The position numbers were made by a program, and so were the translations under genes. This document shows positions 18,735 to 28,015 of a DNA stretch of 64,000 nt, piece after piece (positions within the stretch are counted from its first letter, which is position 1; each line of letters starts with the position of its first letter). Under the pieces are notes generated by a model. That model was not told the origin of the DNA, searched no databases, and saw nothing but the letters and a program-made list of their open reading frames with translations. The DNA lies in NCBI RefSeq assembly GCF_040717535.1, contig NZ_JBFEFI010000002.1:744001-808000 (forward strand), written 5' to 3'. The DNA comes from Thalassoglobus sp. JC818. GTDB taxonomy: Bacteria > Planctomycetota > Planctomycetia > Planctomycetales > Planctomycetaceae.

Positions 18735-19961
18735 TTATTCGGAGTCCGATCGCGACACATCGAAGAAGGTGCCCATCAGGTCGTGGCCTTTTTCGATCAC
18801 TTCTTTTGTCTGTCGAGCTGCTGGTTCATTATAGGCACTTCCGCCAATCCCCCGCACATCCGAACCGCAGAATGCGTAGGGAACGTAACCGTGGCTGTGA
18901 GTCTTGGTGCGGAGAAATGTCGGATGATCCGGGCAGACAAAAATTCGGTAGTCACCCTGCTCACGCAGGTGACGATGGAGAGGACCGACGATCTTTTCGT
19001 CGATCTCTTCAAGTGCGGTCACTTTTTCTTTGGCAAGGCCTTCGTGAGAAGCTTCGTCAGTCGCTTCAACGTGGACGACCACGAAGTCATGTCCTTTGTT
19101 GAGTGTTTCGATCGCTGCGCGTCCTTTGGCAGCATAATCCGTGTCGAGATACCCGGTGGCACCTTCGACTTCGACGACATCCCAGCCAATCAGCTTTCCG
19201 ATGCCGCGCAGCAGATCCACAGCAGTAATCACTGCTCCACGTACTCCGAATCTCTCGGAGAACAGTTGAAGATCCGGCCGCGACCCTTGTCCCCACAGCC
19301 AGGCTTGCGTGGCTGGAAGAAGACCGTCTGATAGACGTTTCTGGTTGGCCTCAGAGCCTTGGAACAACTCGACGCTCTTCTCCATGAGCGCGCGAAGATC
19401 GCATCCTCCTGAACCCATGGGGAGATGATCCGCGATCGGTTGATCAGTGATGTCGTGAGGAGGAACGGTGTAAGTGTCCGTCGCGAAAGGGGCCTTTTCT
19501 CCACGGGCCCGATAGATCAGCAGGTTTCGGTAGCTGACCCCCGCGTGAAATTTCCAGTGCTGATTTCCACAGCAATGGCTTTGCAAGAGTTCGATGAGTT
19601 CGCGAGCGATATCATTCGAAATCTGCCCGGCGGTAAAGCTCTTCATGATGCCATCAACGACGGTCACGAGATTACACCGAATGGCCCAGTCTCCGGTTTC
19701 TAATTCGATTCCCTGGGCTGCAGCTTCCAGCGGTGCTCGACCTGTGTGATAGACCAGCGGGTCGTAACCGAACAGGCTCATTGTCCCAACATCGCTCCCG
19801 GACGGCATTGATTCGGGAACGTTGTCGGTTTGACCGAGACGTCCCAGCTTCGCGATCTCGTCCATGTTTGGAACGTTGGCTGCTTCCAGAGGTGTTTTTC
19901 CCCCGAGTGTTTCTTGAGCTTCGTCGGCACAGCCATCCGGAATTACCAACGCATACTTCAT
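18735..19961 (-). CDS. apgM: Cofactor-independent phosphoglycerate mutase (ApgM type)
   Basis: Interconverts 2- and 3-phosphoglycerate in glycolysis and gluconeogenesis without 2,3-bisphosphoglycerate. It belongs to the archaeal-type alkaline phosphatase-superfamily mutases. At 408 residues it has the usual length. Metal-binding residues appear in VIPDGCADE, HVEATDEASHEG and CPDHPT, and the catalytic Ser lies in MPSGSDVGTMS. Start: ATG 19961 (MKYALVIPDG), typical of the family. A terminator for the sdh operon lies 200 bases upstream, so the gene is transcribed separately. Confidence 0.94.
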   Translation of the reverse strand: MKYALVIPDGCADEAQETLGGKTPLEAANVPNMDEIAKLGRLGQTDNVPESMPSGSDVGTMSLFGYDPLVYHTGRAPLEAAAQGIELETGDWAIRCNLVTVVDGIMKSFTAGQISNDIARELIELLQSHCCGNQHWKFHAGVSYRNLLIYRARGEKAPFATDTYTVPPHDITDQPIADHLPMGSGGCDLRALMEKSVELFQGSEANQKRLSDGLLPATQAWLWGQGSRPDLQLFSERFGVRGAVITAVDLLRGIGKLIGWDVVEVEGATGYLDTDYAAKGRAAIETLNKGHDFVVVHVEATDEASHEGLAKEKVTALEEIDEKIVGPLHRHLREQGDYRIFVCPDHPTFLRTKTHSHGYVPYAFCGSDVRGIGGSAYNEPAARQTKEVIEKGHDLMGTFFDVSRSDSE

Positions 19962-20003
19962 GAGATTGCCAATGTTGGAGTGTGAACGTGAAGAGAAATG
20001 ATT

Positions 20004-20035
20004 CTAGAGCAAGTTGCTCTTTCCTGTGCACTCGC
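20004..20035 (+). repeat. Interspersed repeat, copy A
   Basis: One of three copies in this window of a short sequence containing the perfect palindrome GAGCAAGTTGCTC followed by TTTCCTGTGCACTCGC. Copy C on the other strand matches it over 32 bases with a single difference; copy B shares the central 26 bases. Copy A lies in the 303-base gap between apgM and the sdhB side, in the region upstream of apgM. The rest of that gap (19962-20264) holds the sdh terminator and nothing else I could identify. Confidence 0.8.
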
Positions 20036-20160
20036 ATGAACCGGTTTCTTCTCACGAAAGCAGCTTTTGCTCGCGGTACGCTGCCGGTTCAGTTCTTCTC
20101 AGGCCTGTTCAAGTTGTCTTCCGAAGTTCAAGCCGGCTTTGGAATTCAGTTCGACCGACG

Positions 20161-20187
20161 AAAAAACCTCCGCGAAAGTGCGGAGGT
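20161..20187 (-). terminator. Intrinsic terminator of the sdhCAB operon
   Basis: An 8-base-pair stem (20166-20173 with 20180-20187) closes the six-base loop at 20174-20179. On the minus strand it is followed by a run of six T (complement of A at 20161-20166). It sits about 78 bases after the sdhB stop and before apgM. Confidence 0.85.
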
Positions 20188-20264
20188 CATCCTGTGCAAA
20201 CTTCGAAGCGATTCTCACTGGGTACTCGACGCAATGCGAAATGGAGCACCGTGCAACCGACCTC

Positions 20265-21056
20265 TTACTTTGATTTTGTGGTCGGAACCGCAGTCGAGCA
20301 GAAGGATGCTTTAATGTACTCGCGATTCAGTCGGGCAATGTGTTCGACGGAGACACCCGCCGGGCAGGCTGCTTCACATTCATAGGTGTTGCTGCAGCCT
20401 CCGAAGCCTTCTTGGTCCATTTGAGCGACCATGTTCACAACGCGTTGTGACCGTTCTGGGTCTCCCTGAGGAAGCTGTGCCAAGTGGGAAACTTTCGCCG
20501 ATGTGAAGAGCATCGCCGAAGCGTTTTTGCATGCTGCGACACATGCTCCGCAGCCAATGCAAACAGCAGCATCGAGGGAACTTTCCTGATCCTGTCGTGG
20601 GATCGGCAAACAGTTCCCGTCCTGAGCCTGACCTGTGTTGACCGAAACGAATCCGCCGGACTCAATGATGCGATCGAAGGCAGATCGATCGACGGCGAGG
20701 TCTTTGATCACGGGGAACGGGTTGGCTCGCCATGGTTCGATGACGATTGTTTGCCCGCTCTTGAATCGACGCATGTGCAGCTGGCAGGTCGTTGTTTCTT
20801 TGTCCGGGCCGTGCGCTTGACCGTTGATCATCACGCCGCACGTTCCACAAATTCCTTCACGACAATCGTGGTCGAACGCAACCGGCTCTTCTCCAGCAGC
20901 GACCAACTGTTCGTTGAGAACGTCGAGCATCTCAAGGAACGACATGTGGGTCGAAATCCCATTCACTTTGTAATCCACGAATCGCCCACGGCTGTCTGGG
21001 CCGTCCTGGCGCCACACTCGAAGTGTCAGGTTCAGATTCTGGTCAGAGTGGCTCAT
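20265..21056 (-). CDS. sdhB: Succinate dehydrogenase iron-sulfur subunit
   Basis: The electron-transfer subunit of complex II, 263 residues. The [2Fe-2S] motif [11 protein letters not shown], the [4Fe-4S]-type motif [14 protein letters not shown] and the closing CEAACPAG are all present. It passes electrons from the flavoprotein to the membrane subunit. It is the last gene of the sdhC-sdhA-sdhB operon, 57 bases after sdhA, and is followed by a terminator. The gene begins with ATG 21056; the ribosome site is weak. Confidence 0.96.
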   Translation of the reverse strand: MSHSDQNLNLTLRVWRQDGPDSRGRFVDYKVNGISTHMSFLEMLDVLNEQLVAAGEEPVAFDHDCREGICGTCGVMINGQAHGPDKETTTCQLHMRRFKSGQTIVIEPWRANPFPVIKDLAVDRSAFDRIIESGGFVSVNTGQAQDGNCLPIPRQDQESSLDAAVCIGCGACVAACKNASAMLFTSAKVSHLAQLPQGDPERSQRVVNMVAQMDQEGFGGCSNTYECEAACPAGVSVEHIARLNREYIKASFCSTAVPTTKSK

Positions 21057-21113
21057 GGTCAGATCAATCGAGAAAAAAGGATGGGTGACTGCCGCAACCT
21101 GGGGCTTGATTCG

Positions 21114-23033
21114 CTACTTGTAACTTCGGGTTGTGAGTTTGACGTTTTCAAACTCCAGCGGTTCAACGTGCCGCTTCGAATCGCCGTTTGGAACGTGTTC
21201 CCAGGCAGCAACGTGGGCGAAGTTCTCGTCGTCGCGCTGAGCTTCACCTTCTGATGTTTGATGCTCTTCCCGGAAATGGCCGCCGCACGATTCTTCACGC
21301 GTGAGAGCGTCCTGAGCAAAGACCTCAGAAAACTCGAGGAAGTCGGCCACGCGTCCCGCCATTTCAAGCTGTTGATTAAACGACTCTCCGCTGCCGGGAA
21401 TCCGGATCTGCTTCCAGAACTGCTCGCGAATCATGCGAATCTTGTCGGTTGCCTGCTTCAGTCCTTCAGCATTTCGGGCCATTCCGCAGTAGTCCCACAT
21501 GATTTGTCCAAGCTCGCGATGGAAGCTTTGAACGGTGCGGGTTCCATTGATGCGGAGAAGCTTATCGACTCGCTCCTTGGCTTCGTTCTTGGTTTCTTCG
21601 AAGCGAGGATGAGCGGTCGTGACCGGCTTGATGGTTCGTCCGGCGAGGTGATGACCAATCGTGTACGGAGCGATGAAGTATCCGTCAGCAAGTCCCTGCA
21701 TCAGGGCACTCGCTCCCAGTCGGTTGGCTCCGTGGTCGGAGAAGTTGGCTTCACCGAGAACGAACAATCCAGGAATGGTGCTTTCGAGGTTGTAGTCGAC
21801 CCAAAGTCCACCCATGGTGTAGTGCACCGCTGGGTAAATCCGCATCGGAGTCTTGTATGGGTTTTCGTCGGTGATCTTCTGGTACATGTGGAAGAGGTTG
21901 CCATACTTGCTGCGAATGGCATCTTCTCCCTGTTCCTGAATAGCTCGTCGGAAATCGAGGAAAACAGCCGTTCCTGTTTCACCGACTCCGTAGCCTTCGT
22001 CGCAGCGTTCTTTGGCTGCACGACTTGCAACATCGCGAGGCACCATGTTCCCGAAGGCAGGGTACCGGCGTTCGAGGTAATAATCTCGATCTTCTTCCGG
22101 AATGTCCTGAGGCGATCTGCTGTCCTGAGGGTCTTTCGGAACCCAGACGCGCCCGTCGTTTCGAAGACTTTCACTCATCAGAGTGAGTTTCGATTGGTAG
22201 TCCCCTTTGACCGGGATGCAAGTCGGATGGATCTGCGTAAAGCATGGATTGGCGAAAAACGCCCCGCGCCTGTGACATCGCCAAGCTGCGGTGACGTTAC
22301 AACCCTTCGCATTGGTCGACAGGTAAAACGCATTTCCGTAGCCCCCGGTGCAGACGAGCACAGCGTGGGCAGCATGAGTTTCGAACTCACCAGTCTTCAG
22401 GTTTCGGCAGACGATACCGCGTGCCATGCCATCGACAGTGACAAGGTCGAGCATTTCCCGGCGAGGGTACATTTTGACCTTGCCCGCTGAGACTTGTCGC
22501 ATTAGTGAACTGTAAGCTCCGAGGAGGAGCTGTTGTCCGGTCTGGCCACGGCAGTAAAAAGTTCGCGATACCTGAGCCCCACCGAAGGTCCGGTTTGCAA
22601 GCAGTCCGCCATATTCTCGGGCGAACGGAACTCCCTGAGCGACACACTGATCGATGATTGATCCGCTGACTTCTGCGAGGCGATACACGTTCGCTTCGCG
22701 CGCACGGAAGTCTCCCCCTTTGATGGTGTCGTAGAAGAGCCGGTGGACGGAATCACCATCGTTCGGGTAATTCTTCGCAGCGTTGATTCCCCCTTGAGCA
22801 GCGATGCTGTGGGCACGGCGAGGGGAGTCCTGATAGCAGAAGGCTTTGACGTTGTAGCCCAGTTCTCCCAGTGACGCTGCCGCAGCTGCGCCGGCGAGTC
22901 CGGTGCCGACGACGATGATGTCGAACCGACGCTTGTTGTTCGGAGAAACGAGTTTCATCTCGTTTTTGTGCTTCTGCCACTTTTCCGAAAGCGGGCCGCC
23001 GGGGACATTTGAGTGAAGTTCCGTTTGACTCAT
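21114..23033 (-). CDS. sdhA: Succinate dehydrogenase flavoprotein subunit
   Basis: Catalytic subunit of succinate dehydrogenase, 639 residues, linking the TCA cycle to the respiratory chain. The FAD-binding [16 protein letters not shown], the covalent-FAD His in [12 protein letters not shown], the substrate-site [10 protein letters not shown] and [10 protein letters not shown] are visible. The protein carries the ~640-residue length of the B. subtilis/epsilon-type subunits. I chose the ATG at 23033 (MSQTEL) because AGGAAA lies seven bases upstream; an in-frame ATG at 23054 has none. A long antisense frame opposite this gene is a shadow. Confidence 0.97.
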   Translation of the reverse strand: MSQTELHSNVPGGPLSEKWQKHKNEMKLVSPNNKRRFDIIVVGTGLAGAAAAASLGELGYNVKAFCYQDSPRRAHSIAAQGGINAAKNYPNDGDSVHRLFYDTIKGGDFRAREANVYRLAEVSGSIIDQCVAQGVPFAREYGGLLANRTFGGAQVSRTFYCRGQTGQQLLLGAYSSLMRQVSAGKVKMYPRREMLDLVTVDGMARGIVCRNLKTGEFETHAAHAVLVCTGGYGNAFYLSTNAKGCNVTAAWRCHRRGAFFANPCFTQIHPTCIPVKGDYQSKLTLMSESLRNDGRVWVPKDPQDSRSPQDIPEEDRDYYLERRYPAFGNMVPRDVASRAAKERCDEGYGVGETGTAVFLDFRRAIQEQGEDAIRSKYGNLFHMYQKITDENPYKTPMRIYPAVHYTMGGLWVDYNLESTIPGLFVLGEANFSDHGANRLGASALMQGLADGYFIAPYTIGHHLAGRTIKPVTTAHPRFEETKNEAKERVDKLLRINGTRTVQSFHRELGQIMWDYCGMARNAEGLKQATDKIRMIREQFWKQIRIPGSGESFNQQLEMAGRVADFLEFSEVFAQDALTREESCGGHFREEHQTSEGEAQRDDENFAHVAAWEHVPNGDSKRHVEPLEFENVKLTTRSYK

Positions 23034-23145
23034 CGTCAATTTCCTGCCAGGCATTTTTCAACAGCGAGCAGTGTTGTTCCCGAGGTGTTGTTTCGGAACT
23101 GAAGAATCAATCTTCTGACTGCTGCGACTTCACAAACAACTGAAA

Positions 23146-23853
23146 CTAATGGCCGGTTGTCACCGTTCCGACGAACTGAAACCACTCAGGGTACATTTGA
23201 GCCATCACCGGAAAGCTGCTGAAACCAAGAGCGACAACAACTCCGAAGATGCGTGAAATCACTTCGACTCCCGAAGTGTATTTTGGGTGATTGAATCCGA
23301 TCGTCTGACACGCACTCGCTAGACCGTGAGAAACGTGAATTCCTAACGCGATGGCGCCTGCCATGTAAATGATGAGTCGAGTTCCGTCCGAGACAATCAA
23401 GCCAGCTTTCTGGGCGGGAGTCATGCCTTCGAGTCCCCAGCCGATCTCCAATTTGAAATCGGAAATGTGGACAACCAGGAAGAGCATCCCCACCAGGCCG
23501 GTGACCATCATCGTGTAGTCGGGGGCGAGAAGCAGTGGAAGTGCACGGTCATCTCGTTTTGACTCGTTCTTCCGATATCCGGTTTTGCGTGACGATTTGT
23601 TCTCCCAGGTCGTCGCAAATGCGAGCACGATATGGAGAGCGAAGGCCGCAAAGAGAAGAGTTTCTGCCAGAATCAGAAACTCTTCGTTGCTGTGCAGGGC
23701 GTGTGCATACTTGTCGTACGCCTCTCCGCCGACATAAAGCAACAAGTTCCCTGAAAGGTGCACGACCAGGAAGAAACAGAGGAACAGCCCCGTGAGCGCC
23801 ATGACGAACTTGCGTCCCACGGTAGACTTCAGAAAGCCAGTGAGCCAGCTCAA
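23146..23853 (-). CDS. sdhC: Succinate dehydrogenase cytochrome b558 subunit, TTG start
   Basis: Single large membrane anchor of the class-B type, 235 residues with about five hydrophobic helices. Four histidine-bearing segments (HLSGN, HIVLA, HISDF, HVSHG) are candidate ligands for two b haems. It accepts electrons for quinone reduction. The start is a TTG at 23853 with a perfect AAGGAG six bases upstream; the protein then begins MSWLTGF, as expected for the family. An in-frame TTG at 23952 would be nearly leaderless, only a few bases from the -10 box, and would add 33 non-hydrophobic residues. First gene of sdhCAB. Confidence 0.9.
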   Translation of the reverse strand: MSWLTGFLKSTVGRKFVMALTGLFLCFFLVVHLSGNLLLYVGGEAYDKYAHALHSNEEFLILAETLLFAAFALHIVLAFATTWENKSSRKTGYRKNESKRDDRALPLLLAPDYTMMVTGLVGMLFLVVHISDFKLEIGWGLEGMTPAQKAGLIVSDGTRLIIYMAGAIALGIHVSHGLASACQTIGFNHPKYTSGVEVISRIFGVVVALGFSSFPVMAQMYPEWFQFVGTVTTGH

Positions 23854-23961
23854 TTTCGGCTCCTTCAATTTCGATGCCGTCAAAGATTCGAGGTCAACGT
23901 CACTCAATGCAGAGTATCGGATGAGCAAACGGTAACCCTTTTGCCATCGCAACTTCGGCGG

Positions 23962-23989
23962 ATTATAGGGGTTCGGTCCACATCTGCAA
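23962..23989 (-). promoter_or_regulatory. Probable promoter of sdhCAB
   Basis: On the minus strand a perfect TATAAT (complement of 23962-23967) lies 16 bases downstream of TTGCAG (23984-23989). Transcription would start near 23955, leaving a leader of about 100 bases before the sdhC TTG. It faces away from the LRR lipoprotein gene end. Confidence 0.6.
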
Positions 23990-24011
23990 CGTCCGATTCA
24001 CTGCAGTTTTG

Positions 24012-25109
24012 TTAACTCTCAGCATTGAATTCGCCTGCGTCGTAGCGTTCCCAAAATTCAGAAGGGGACATCGGTCGAGCGACGCCGTCGAATGAAGTGT
24101 CAATTTGCTGGAGAGAACTCATGTTCCGGATTGCTTCGATTCCGGTTGTGATGAGATTCGGAGTGAAAATCAGCCGTTCGAGTTGCAGGTCGGCAAGTGG
24201 GCTCAAGTCTGTGACCTGGGTTCGCGAAATGTTCAGCCGTTTGAGAGTGGTCATTCCCGAAAGTGCATTCAGGTTGTTCACAGCGCTTCCTTCGACATCC
24301 AGACTTACCAACCCGTGGTCCGAAATCCCTGTGAGGTCCTTCACGTTGGTGTTTCTCATCCAGAGGGTTCCAAGCTTCATGGACTGGACGGTTTTCAGGT
24401 TTTCGACTGGCGTGTCACAAAGATTGAGTTCGTCGAGCTGTTTGCCGGTGAGGATCGAAAGGTCTTCCACCGGGCATTTGTTCAGCCATAAGACTTTCAA
24501 CGGGCTCGATGCCAGGGGGGAAATGTCGAGAACTTTCGCTCCTTCGAGATAAAGGTGAGTCAGCTTCGTGTTGCCTTCGAGGAATGACAGATCTTCCAGT
24601 TGCGAACGTGTCGCATCGAGGTGTTCAAGCGGAGCACCTGTCAGTGGGGACATGTCTGAAATGTCGGTTTCCGCAATTCCCATGCGTTCGATCTTCATCC
24701 CTTCGAGTGGAGACAGGTCGGTGACACGCGTTTGGGAAAGGTTTAATACCTTGAGAGGGAGCCCTCGCAATGGTTCGAGCGTTGTGATTCCGCTGTTTCC
24801 AAGGTCTGCGACCGTGAAGTTCCGACCGGTCTTTTCGAAGTGAGCGTTCTCGTTGGCTCCAAGTTGCCTGCGGAGTTCGTCCGCAGTCAGCATTTTCGGG
24901 ACTTCACTTTCGCCGTCGGATGTTTGTTCGTCCGGTTTGACGGCATTGAAAGATGAGGCCGAGTTGTCAGAACTTTCGCTCGTCGGGTTTTCGCTACAGC
25001 CAGAAACTGTCAACGAAAAAGCAAGGCACCCAAGCAACAAGTTGACGCGCTGCCTCTCAGTGAAACGACGGCGTTGAGTCTGAGTGAAATGTCGTTGTTG
25101 CTTCGCCAT
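24012..25109 (-). CDS. Leucine-rich repeat lipoprotein
   Basis: A 365-residue protein with a lipoprotein signal: hydrophobic segment LLLGCLAFSLTVSGC with Cys38 as the lipidated residue. From about residue 110 it is built from leucine-rich repeats of roughly 22 residues with L-L-L-S/T-D patterns, such as LKVLNLSQTRVTDLSPLEG and LERLIFTPNLITTGIE. They are of the internalin-like ADISPL type. It likely binds proteins in the periplasm or at the outer membrane. ATG 25109 is chosen because it gives a proper signal; the frame continues open to 25367 but overlaps the neighbouring gene. Function unknown. Confidence 0.85.
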   Translation of the reverse strand: MAKQQRHFTQTQRRRFTERQRVNLLLGCLAFSLTVSGCSENPTSESSDNSASSFNAVKPDEQTSDGESEVPKMLTADELRRQLGANENAHFEKTGRNFTVADLGNSGITTLEPLRGLPLKVLNLSQTRVTDLSPLEGMKIERMGIAETDISDMSPLTGAPLEHLDATRSQLEDLSFLEGNTKLTHLYLEGAKVLDISPLASSPLKVLWLNKCPVEDLSILTGKQLDELNLCDTPVENLKTVQSMKLGTLWMRNTNVKDLTGISDHGLVSLDVEGSAVNNLNALSGMTTLKRLNISRTQVTDLSPLADLQLERLIFTPNLITTGIEAIRNMSSLQQIDTSFDGVARPMSPSEFWERYDAGEFNAES

Positions 25110-25206
25110 TGATGTGGCTTTCTCGTGATTCGAGCAAAATGGGCAGTGAAAAAAATCTGGCGTTTGTTGATTCAACCGCAGAGAAGTCGATCGGTTGCCG
25201 TTCGAT

Positions 25207-25485
25207 TTACTTGGGTTTGATTGCACCCGATTCGAGGTCTTTGACGACTTCTGCCAGAACAGCCGGATCTTCAGAAGCAATGACGTGCTGAATGCGACCG
25301 CCTGGGACGTCGAGCCGTTCCATCGCTTCCTGTGCCGAGTTCCAAAGCTTGGCTTTCTGTTTGGCACCGGTGGCGAGGTAGAGGCTGGTGACCAACTCGC
25401 TCAGGCGTTGGCTGTCGATCTGTTCCCGGTTCTCGTAGTAACGGGAAATAACTTTTTTCTGGTAGTTGGAATATTCACGAGGCAT
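25207..25485 (-). CDS. Small conserved-looking protein of unknown function
   Basis: A 92-residue soluble, charged protein beginning MPREYSNYQKKVISRYYENR. It looks largely helical and lacks a signal peptide, Cys or any motif I recognise. The ribosome site CAGGACAATCCC lies before ATG 25485. The sequence reads like a genuine small protein, and I think similar proteins occur in other planctomycetes, but I cannot name a family or function. It lies upstream of the LRR lipoprotein gene on the same strand, separated by 97 bases. Confidence 0.75.
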   Translation of the reverse strand: MPREYSNYQKKVISRYYENREQIDSQRLSELVTSLYLATGAKQKAKLWNSAQEAMERLDVPGGRIQHVIASEDPAVLAEVVKDLESGAIKPK

Positions 25486-25629
25486 GGGATTGTCCTGAGT
25501 TCGAATGAGATCACATTGTAGCCAATCGGCGCTGAGGATGAAGTTGCTCCACGCTGGCGAGTTTTTTTCGTGTCAGTCAACGTGTTACGATTGAAGATCG
25601 GACGATCGACGAATGGCTGGGAGACTTTT

Positions 25630-26844
25630 GTGAATCAACTGGGAAAACGCCCATGGCTGGAAGAAATCAGTCGGATGGTGGATCAACACGCCGAGCACGT
25701 TCGGGAGATCCGGCGATTTCTTCATCAGCACCCTGAGCCAAGCGGCGAAGAGTTTCACACGACGGCGTTTTTCCTTGAGAAACTCAAAGAGCTGGATGTG
25801 CAAGCTGTCGTCGGGCCGGGAAATCGCGGATTGATCATTGATGCACCAGGCCAAAAACCGGTGATCGCAATTCGCGGAGACATTGATGGGCTCCGCATTC
25901 AGGATCAGAAGACGACTAGCTACTGCAGCCAGGCGGACGGGTTGATGCATGCCTGCGGGCACGATGCTCATGCTGCGATTGCCTACGGGACGATGCTGAC
26001 GCTGATGAGCTTGGCGAAACAGTTCCCTGAATGGTCGGTTCCGTGGAGAGTGTTGCTGCAACCGGCGGAAGAGACGAATCGCGGAGCGATCGAATTGGTC
26101 GAAGCGGGAGCTGTGGATGGGATTCAGGCTTTGATGAGTCTGCACATGGACCCATCACGAGAGACCGGAACAATTGGAGTTCGTTCGGGCGCATTCACCG
26201 CGGATTGCCATGAGTTGGAAGTCCAAGTCCTCGGTCGCGGAGCGCATGCTGCTCGTCCGCATGAAGCCTGTGATCCCATCGCAGCAGCAGCCCAGTTGAT
26301 CAGTTCGATTTTCCTGTTCATTCCGCGCGGAACAGATTCCCAAGATCCGGTCGTGGTCAGTTTCGGGCAAATCCAGGCGGGGCAAAACCCGAACGTCATT
26401 CCGGACAAGGTGATTGTTCGCGGAACGCTGCGGACGCTCGATTTACGGATTAGTGAGAATACGATTCGGCATCTCGAGCGGTTGGCGCGCGGAGTCGCAG
26501 AAGCGAGCGGGACGACGATCACTGTGACCCATCGTCACGGTCCTCCAGGTGTCGAAAATCATCCGGAGTTGACGGGGATTGTTCGAGAAGTTTCGAGCGA
26601 ATTGCTCGGTCGGGAGAGCGTGCAGGAAATTTCTCGACCGAGTATGGGGGGAGAGGATTTCGCCAACTATTTGCAGAAAGTTCCGGGGGTGATGTTCCGG
26701 CTGGGATGTTCGAAAGACCCACAAAACGCCCCGCCGCTGCATTCTCCACTCTTCGATATCGACGAAGAGGCTCTCGTCGTTGGAACGAAGGTTCTGGCTG
26801 GGAGCGTCGTTGAATGGTATTTGCGGCATACCAATTGCGTCTAG
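25630..26844 (+). CDS. M20-family amidohydrolase (peptidase/N-acyl amino acid hydrolase)
   Basis: Metal-dependent amidohydrolase of the M20D group, 404 residues, that removes acyl or carbamoyl groups from amino acids or peptides. Metal ligands appear in HACGHDAHAA, PAEETNRGA and SLHMDPS; the C-terminal metal ligand is in PLHSPLFDI. The dimerisation (lid) domain with GRGAHAARPHE is present. Start: GTG 25630 preceded by GGGAGA six bases upstream; another GTG at 25570 lacks that support. The exact substrate (for example hippurate, indole-acetyl or N-acetyl-diaminopimelate type) cannot be told. It lies 53 bases before the YbdK-like gene. Confidence 0.9.
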   Translation: MNQLGKRPWLEEISRMVDQHAEHVREIRRFLHQHPEPSGEEFHTTAFFLEKLKELDVQAVVGPGNRGLIIDAPGQKPVIAIRGDIDGLRIQDQKTTSYCSQADGLMHACGHDAHAAIAYGTMLTLMSLAKQFPEWSVPWRVLLQPAEETNRGAIELVEAGAVDGIQALMSLHMDPSRETGTIGVRSGAFTADCHELEVQVLGRGAHAARPHEACDPIAAAAQLISSIFLFIPRGTDSQDPVVVSFGQIQAGQNPNVIPDKVIVRGTLRTLDLRISENTIRHLERLARGVAEASGTTITVTHRHGPPGVENHPELTGIVREVSSELLGRESVQEISRPSMGGEDFANYLQKVPGVMFRLGCSKDPQNAPPLHSPLFDIDEEALVVGTKVLAGSVVEWYLRHTNCV

Positions 26845-26896
26845 ACTGTTCCCGCGAGGTTGATTCCGCACCGTTGCAACTGGAGTGAATTCGAGC

Positions 26897-28015
26897 ATGT
26901 CAAAAATTCCATTCTCCGAAAGCCCTGGGCCGTCGCTCGGAGTCGAAATCGAAATGGCTTTGGTGGATCGCGAGACGGGAAGTCTGCGGTCAGGGTGTCC
27001 GGCAATCCTCCAGGCGCTTTCGAGTGCTGACTGCGAAGCGGTCAAGCCGGAGTTGATGGAATGCTACATCGAAGTCAACACAGACGTTTGCACAACCGTC
27101 AATGAGGCAGGGAAACAGCTACGAAAACAATTGAAAGCGGTTCAGTCCGTCGCTGAGGAAAACGGGATCGACCTGCTTTTTTCCGCGACTCATCCGTTTT
27201 CTTCATGGCACGACCAGCAGGTCAGCGACAACGAACGATACAACCGGATCGTCAATCTCCTTCAGGATACAGCCCGTCAACTGGTGACTTTCGGTCTGCA
27301 TGTGCATGTCGGTGTTGATTCAGGTGATAAGGCGGTGATGATTTGTGATCGCATCTTGCGGCACCTGCCGATTCTGCTCGCAGCAAGTTGCAATAGCCCG
27401 TATTGGGAAGGCCGACAAACGGGATTGTGTTCGTGGCGAACGAAAGTGATGGAAGGGCTTCCGACTGCCGGGCTGCCTCCGTTTATGCGAAACTGGAGCG
27501 AATACGCCTGGCTCGTGAACCATCTCATTCACACCGGGTTTATCGAATCGATCCGAGAAATCTGGTGGGACGTGCGACCGCATCACAACTTCGGCACGGT
27601 TGAAGTGCGGATCTGTGATATGCCCGGTCGCTTGGACGATGCTTTGGGGCTGGTGGCTTACATCCATTGCCTGATCAAGTCGCTCTCAGATGAAATCGAC
27701 GAAGGACTTTACCAGCATGATTGCCATCCGATGCTGGTCAGGCAGAATAAATGGCGAGCAGCTAGATACGGATTGGACGCCGAGCTGGTCGATAGTCAAA
27801 GTCACCAACTTGTTCCGACGCGGGAGATCATCAAGTCGACCATCGAAAAGTTCCGGGAGATCTCTCAAGAACTCGGTTGCGAAGCTGAACTGCTGGAGTT
27901 TGGTGAATTTATTCAACAGCCGACCTGGGCCCAGCGGCAAATGGATCAATTGGAAAGATTCGGCTGTCAGAAGCAACTTGTCAGCTGGATGGTGGAGCAA
28001 TCGCGAGTCGGTTGA
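26897..28015 (+). CDS. YbdK-family carboxylate-amine ligase (GCS2)
   Basis: Type 2 glutamate-cysteine ligase-like protein of 372 residues that joins a carboxylate and an amine with ATP. Family signatures are GVEIEMALVDRETG near the start, FGLHVHVGVD, PHHNFGTVEVRICDMPG and a C-terminal RQNKWRAARYG. The weak gamma-glutamylcysteine ligase activity known for E. coli YbdK may apply, but the physiological substrate is unknown. The ATG at 26897 follows GGAG by about 12 bases; an alternative GTG sits at 26885. It is probably co-transcribed with the upstream amidohydrolase. Confidence 0.9.
   Translation: MSKIPFSESPGPSLGVEIEMALVDRETGSLRSGCPAILQALSSADCEAVKPELMECYIEVNTDVCTTVNEAGKQLRKQLKAVQSVAEENGIDLLFSATHPFSSWHDQQVSDNERYNRIVNLLQDTARQLVTFGLHVHVGVDSGDKAVMICDRILRHLPILLAASCNSPYWEGRQTGLCSWRTKVMEGLPTAGLPPFMRNWSEYAWLVNHLIHTGFIESIREIWWDVRPHHNFGTVEVRICDMPGRLDDALGLVAYIHCLIKSLSDEIDEGLYQHDCHPMLVRQNKWRAARYGLDAELVDSQSHQLVPTREIIKSTIEKFREISQELGCEAELLEFGEFIQQPTWAQRQMDQLERFGCQKQLVSWMVEQSRVG

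Noticed and set aside
21258-22490. 410-codon open frame on the plus strand opposite sdhA
   Set aside because: It lies wholly antisense to a clear SdhA and has no ribosome site or recognisable domain. It results from the codon bias of sdhA.
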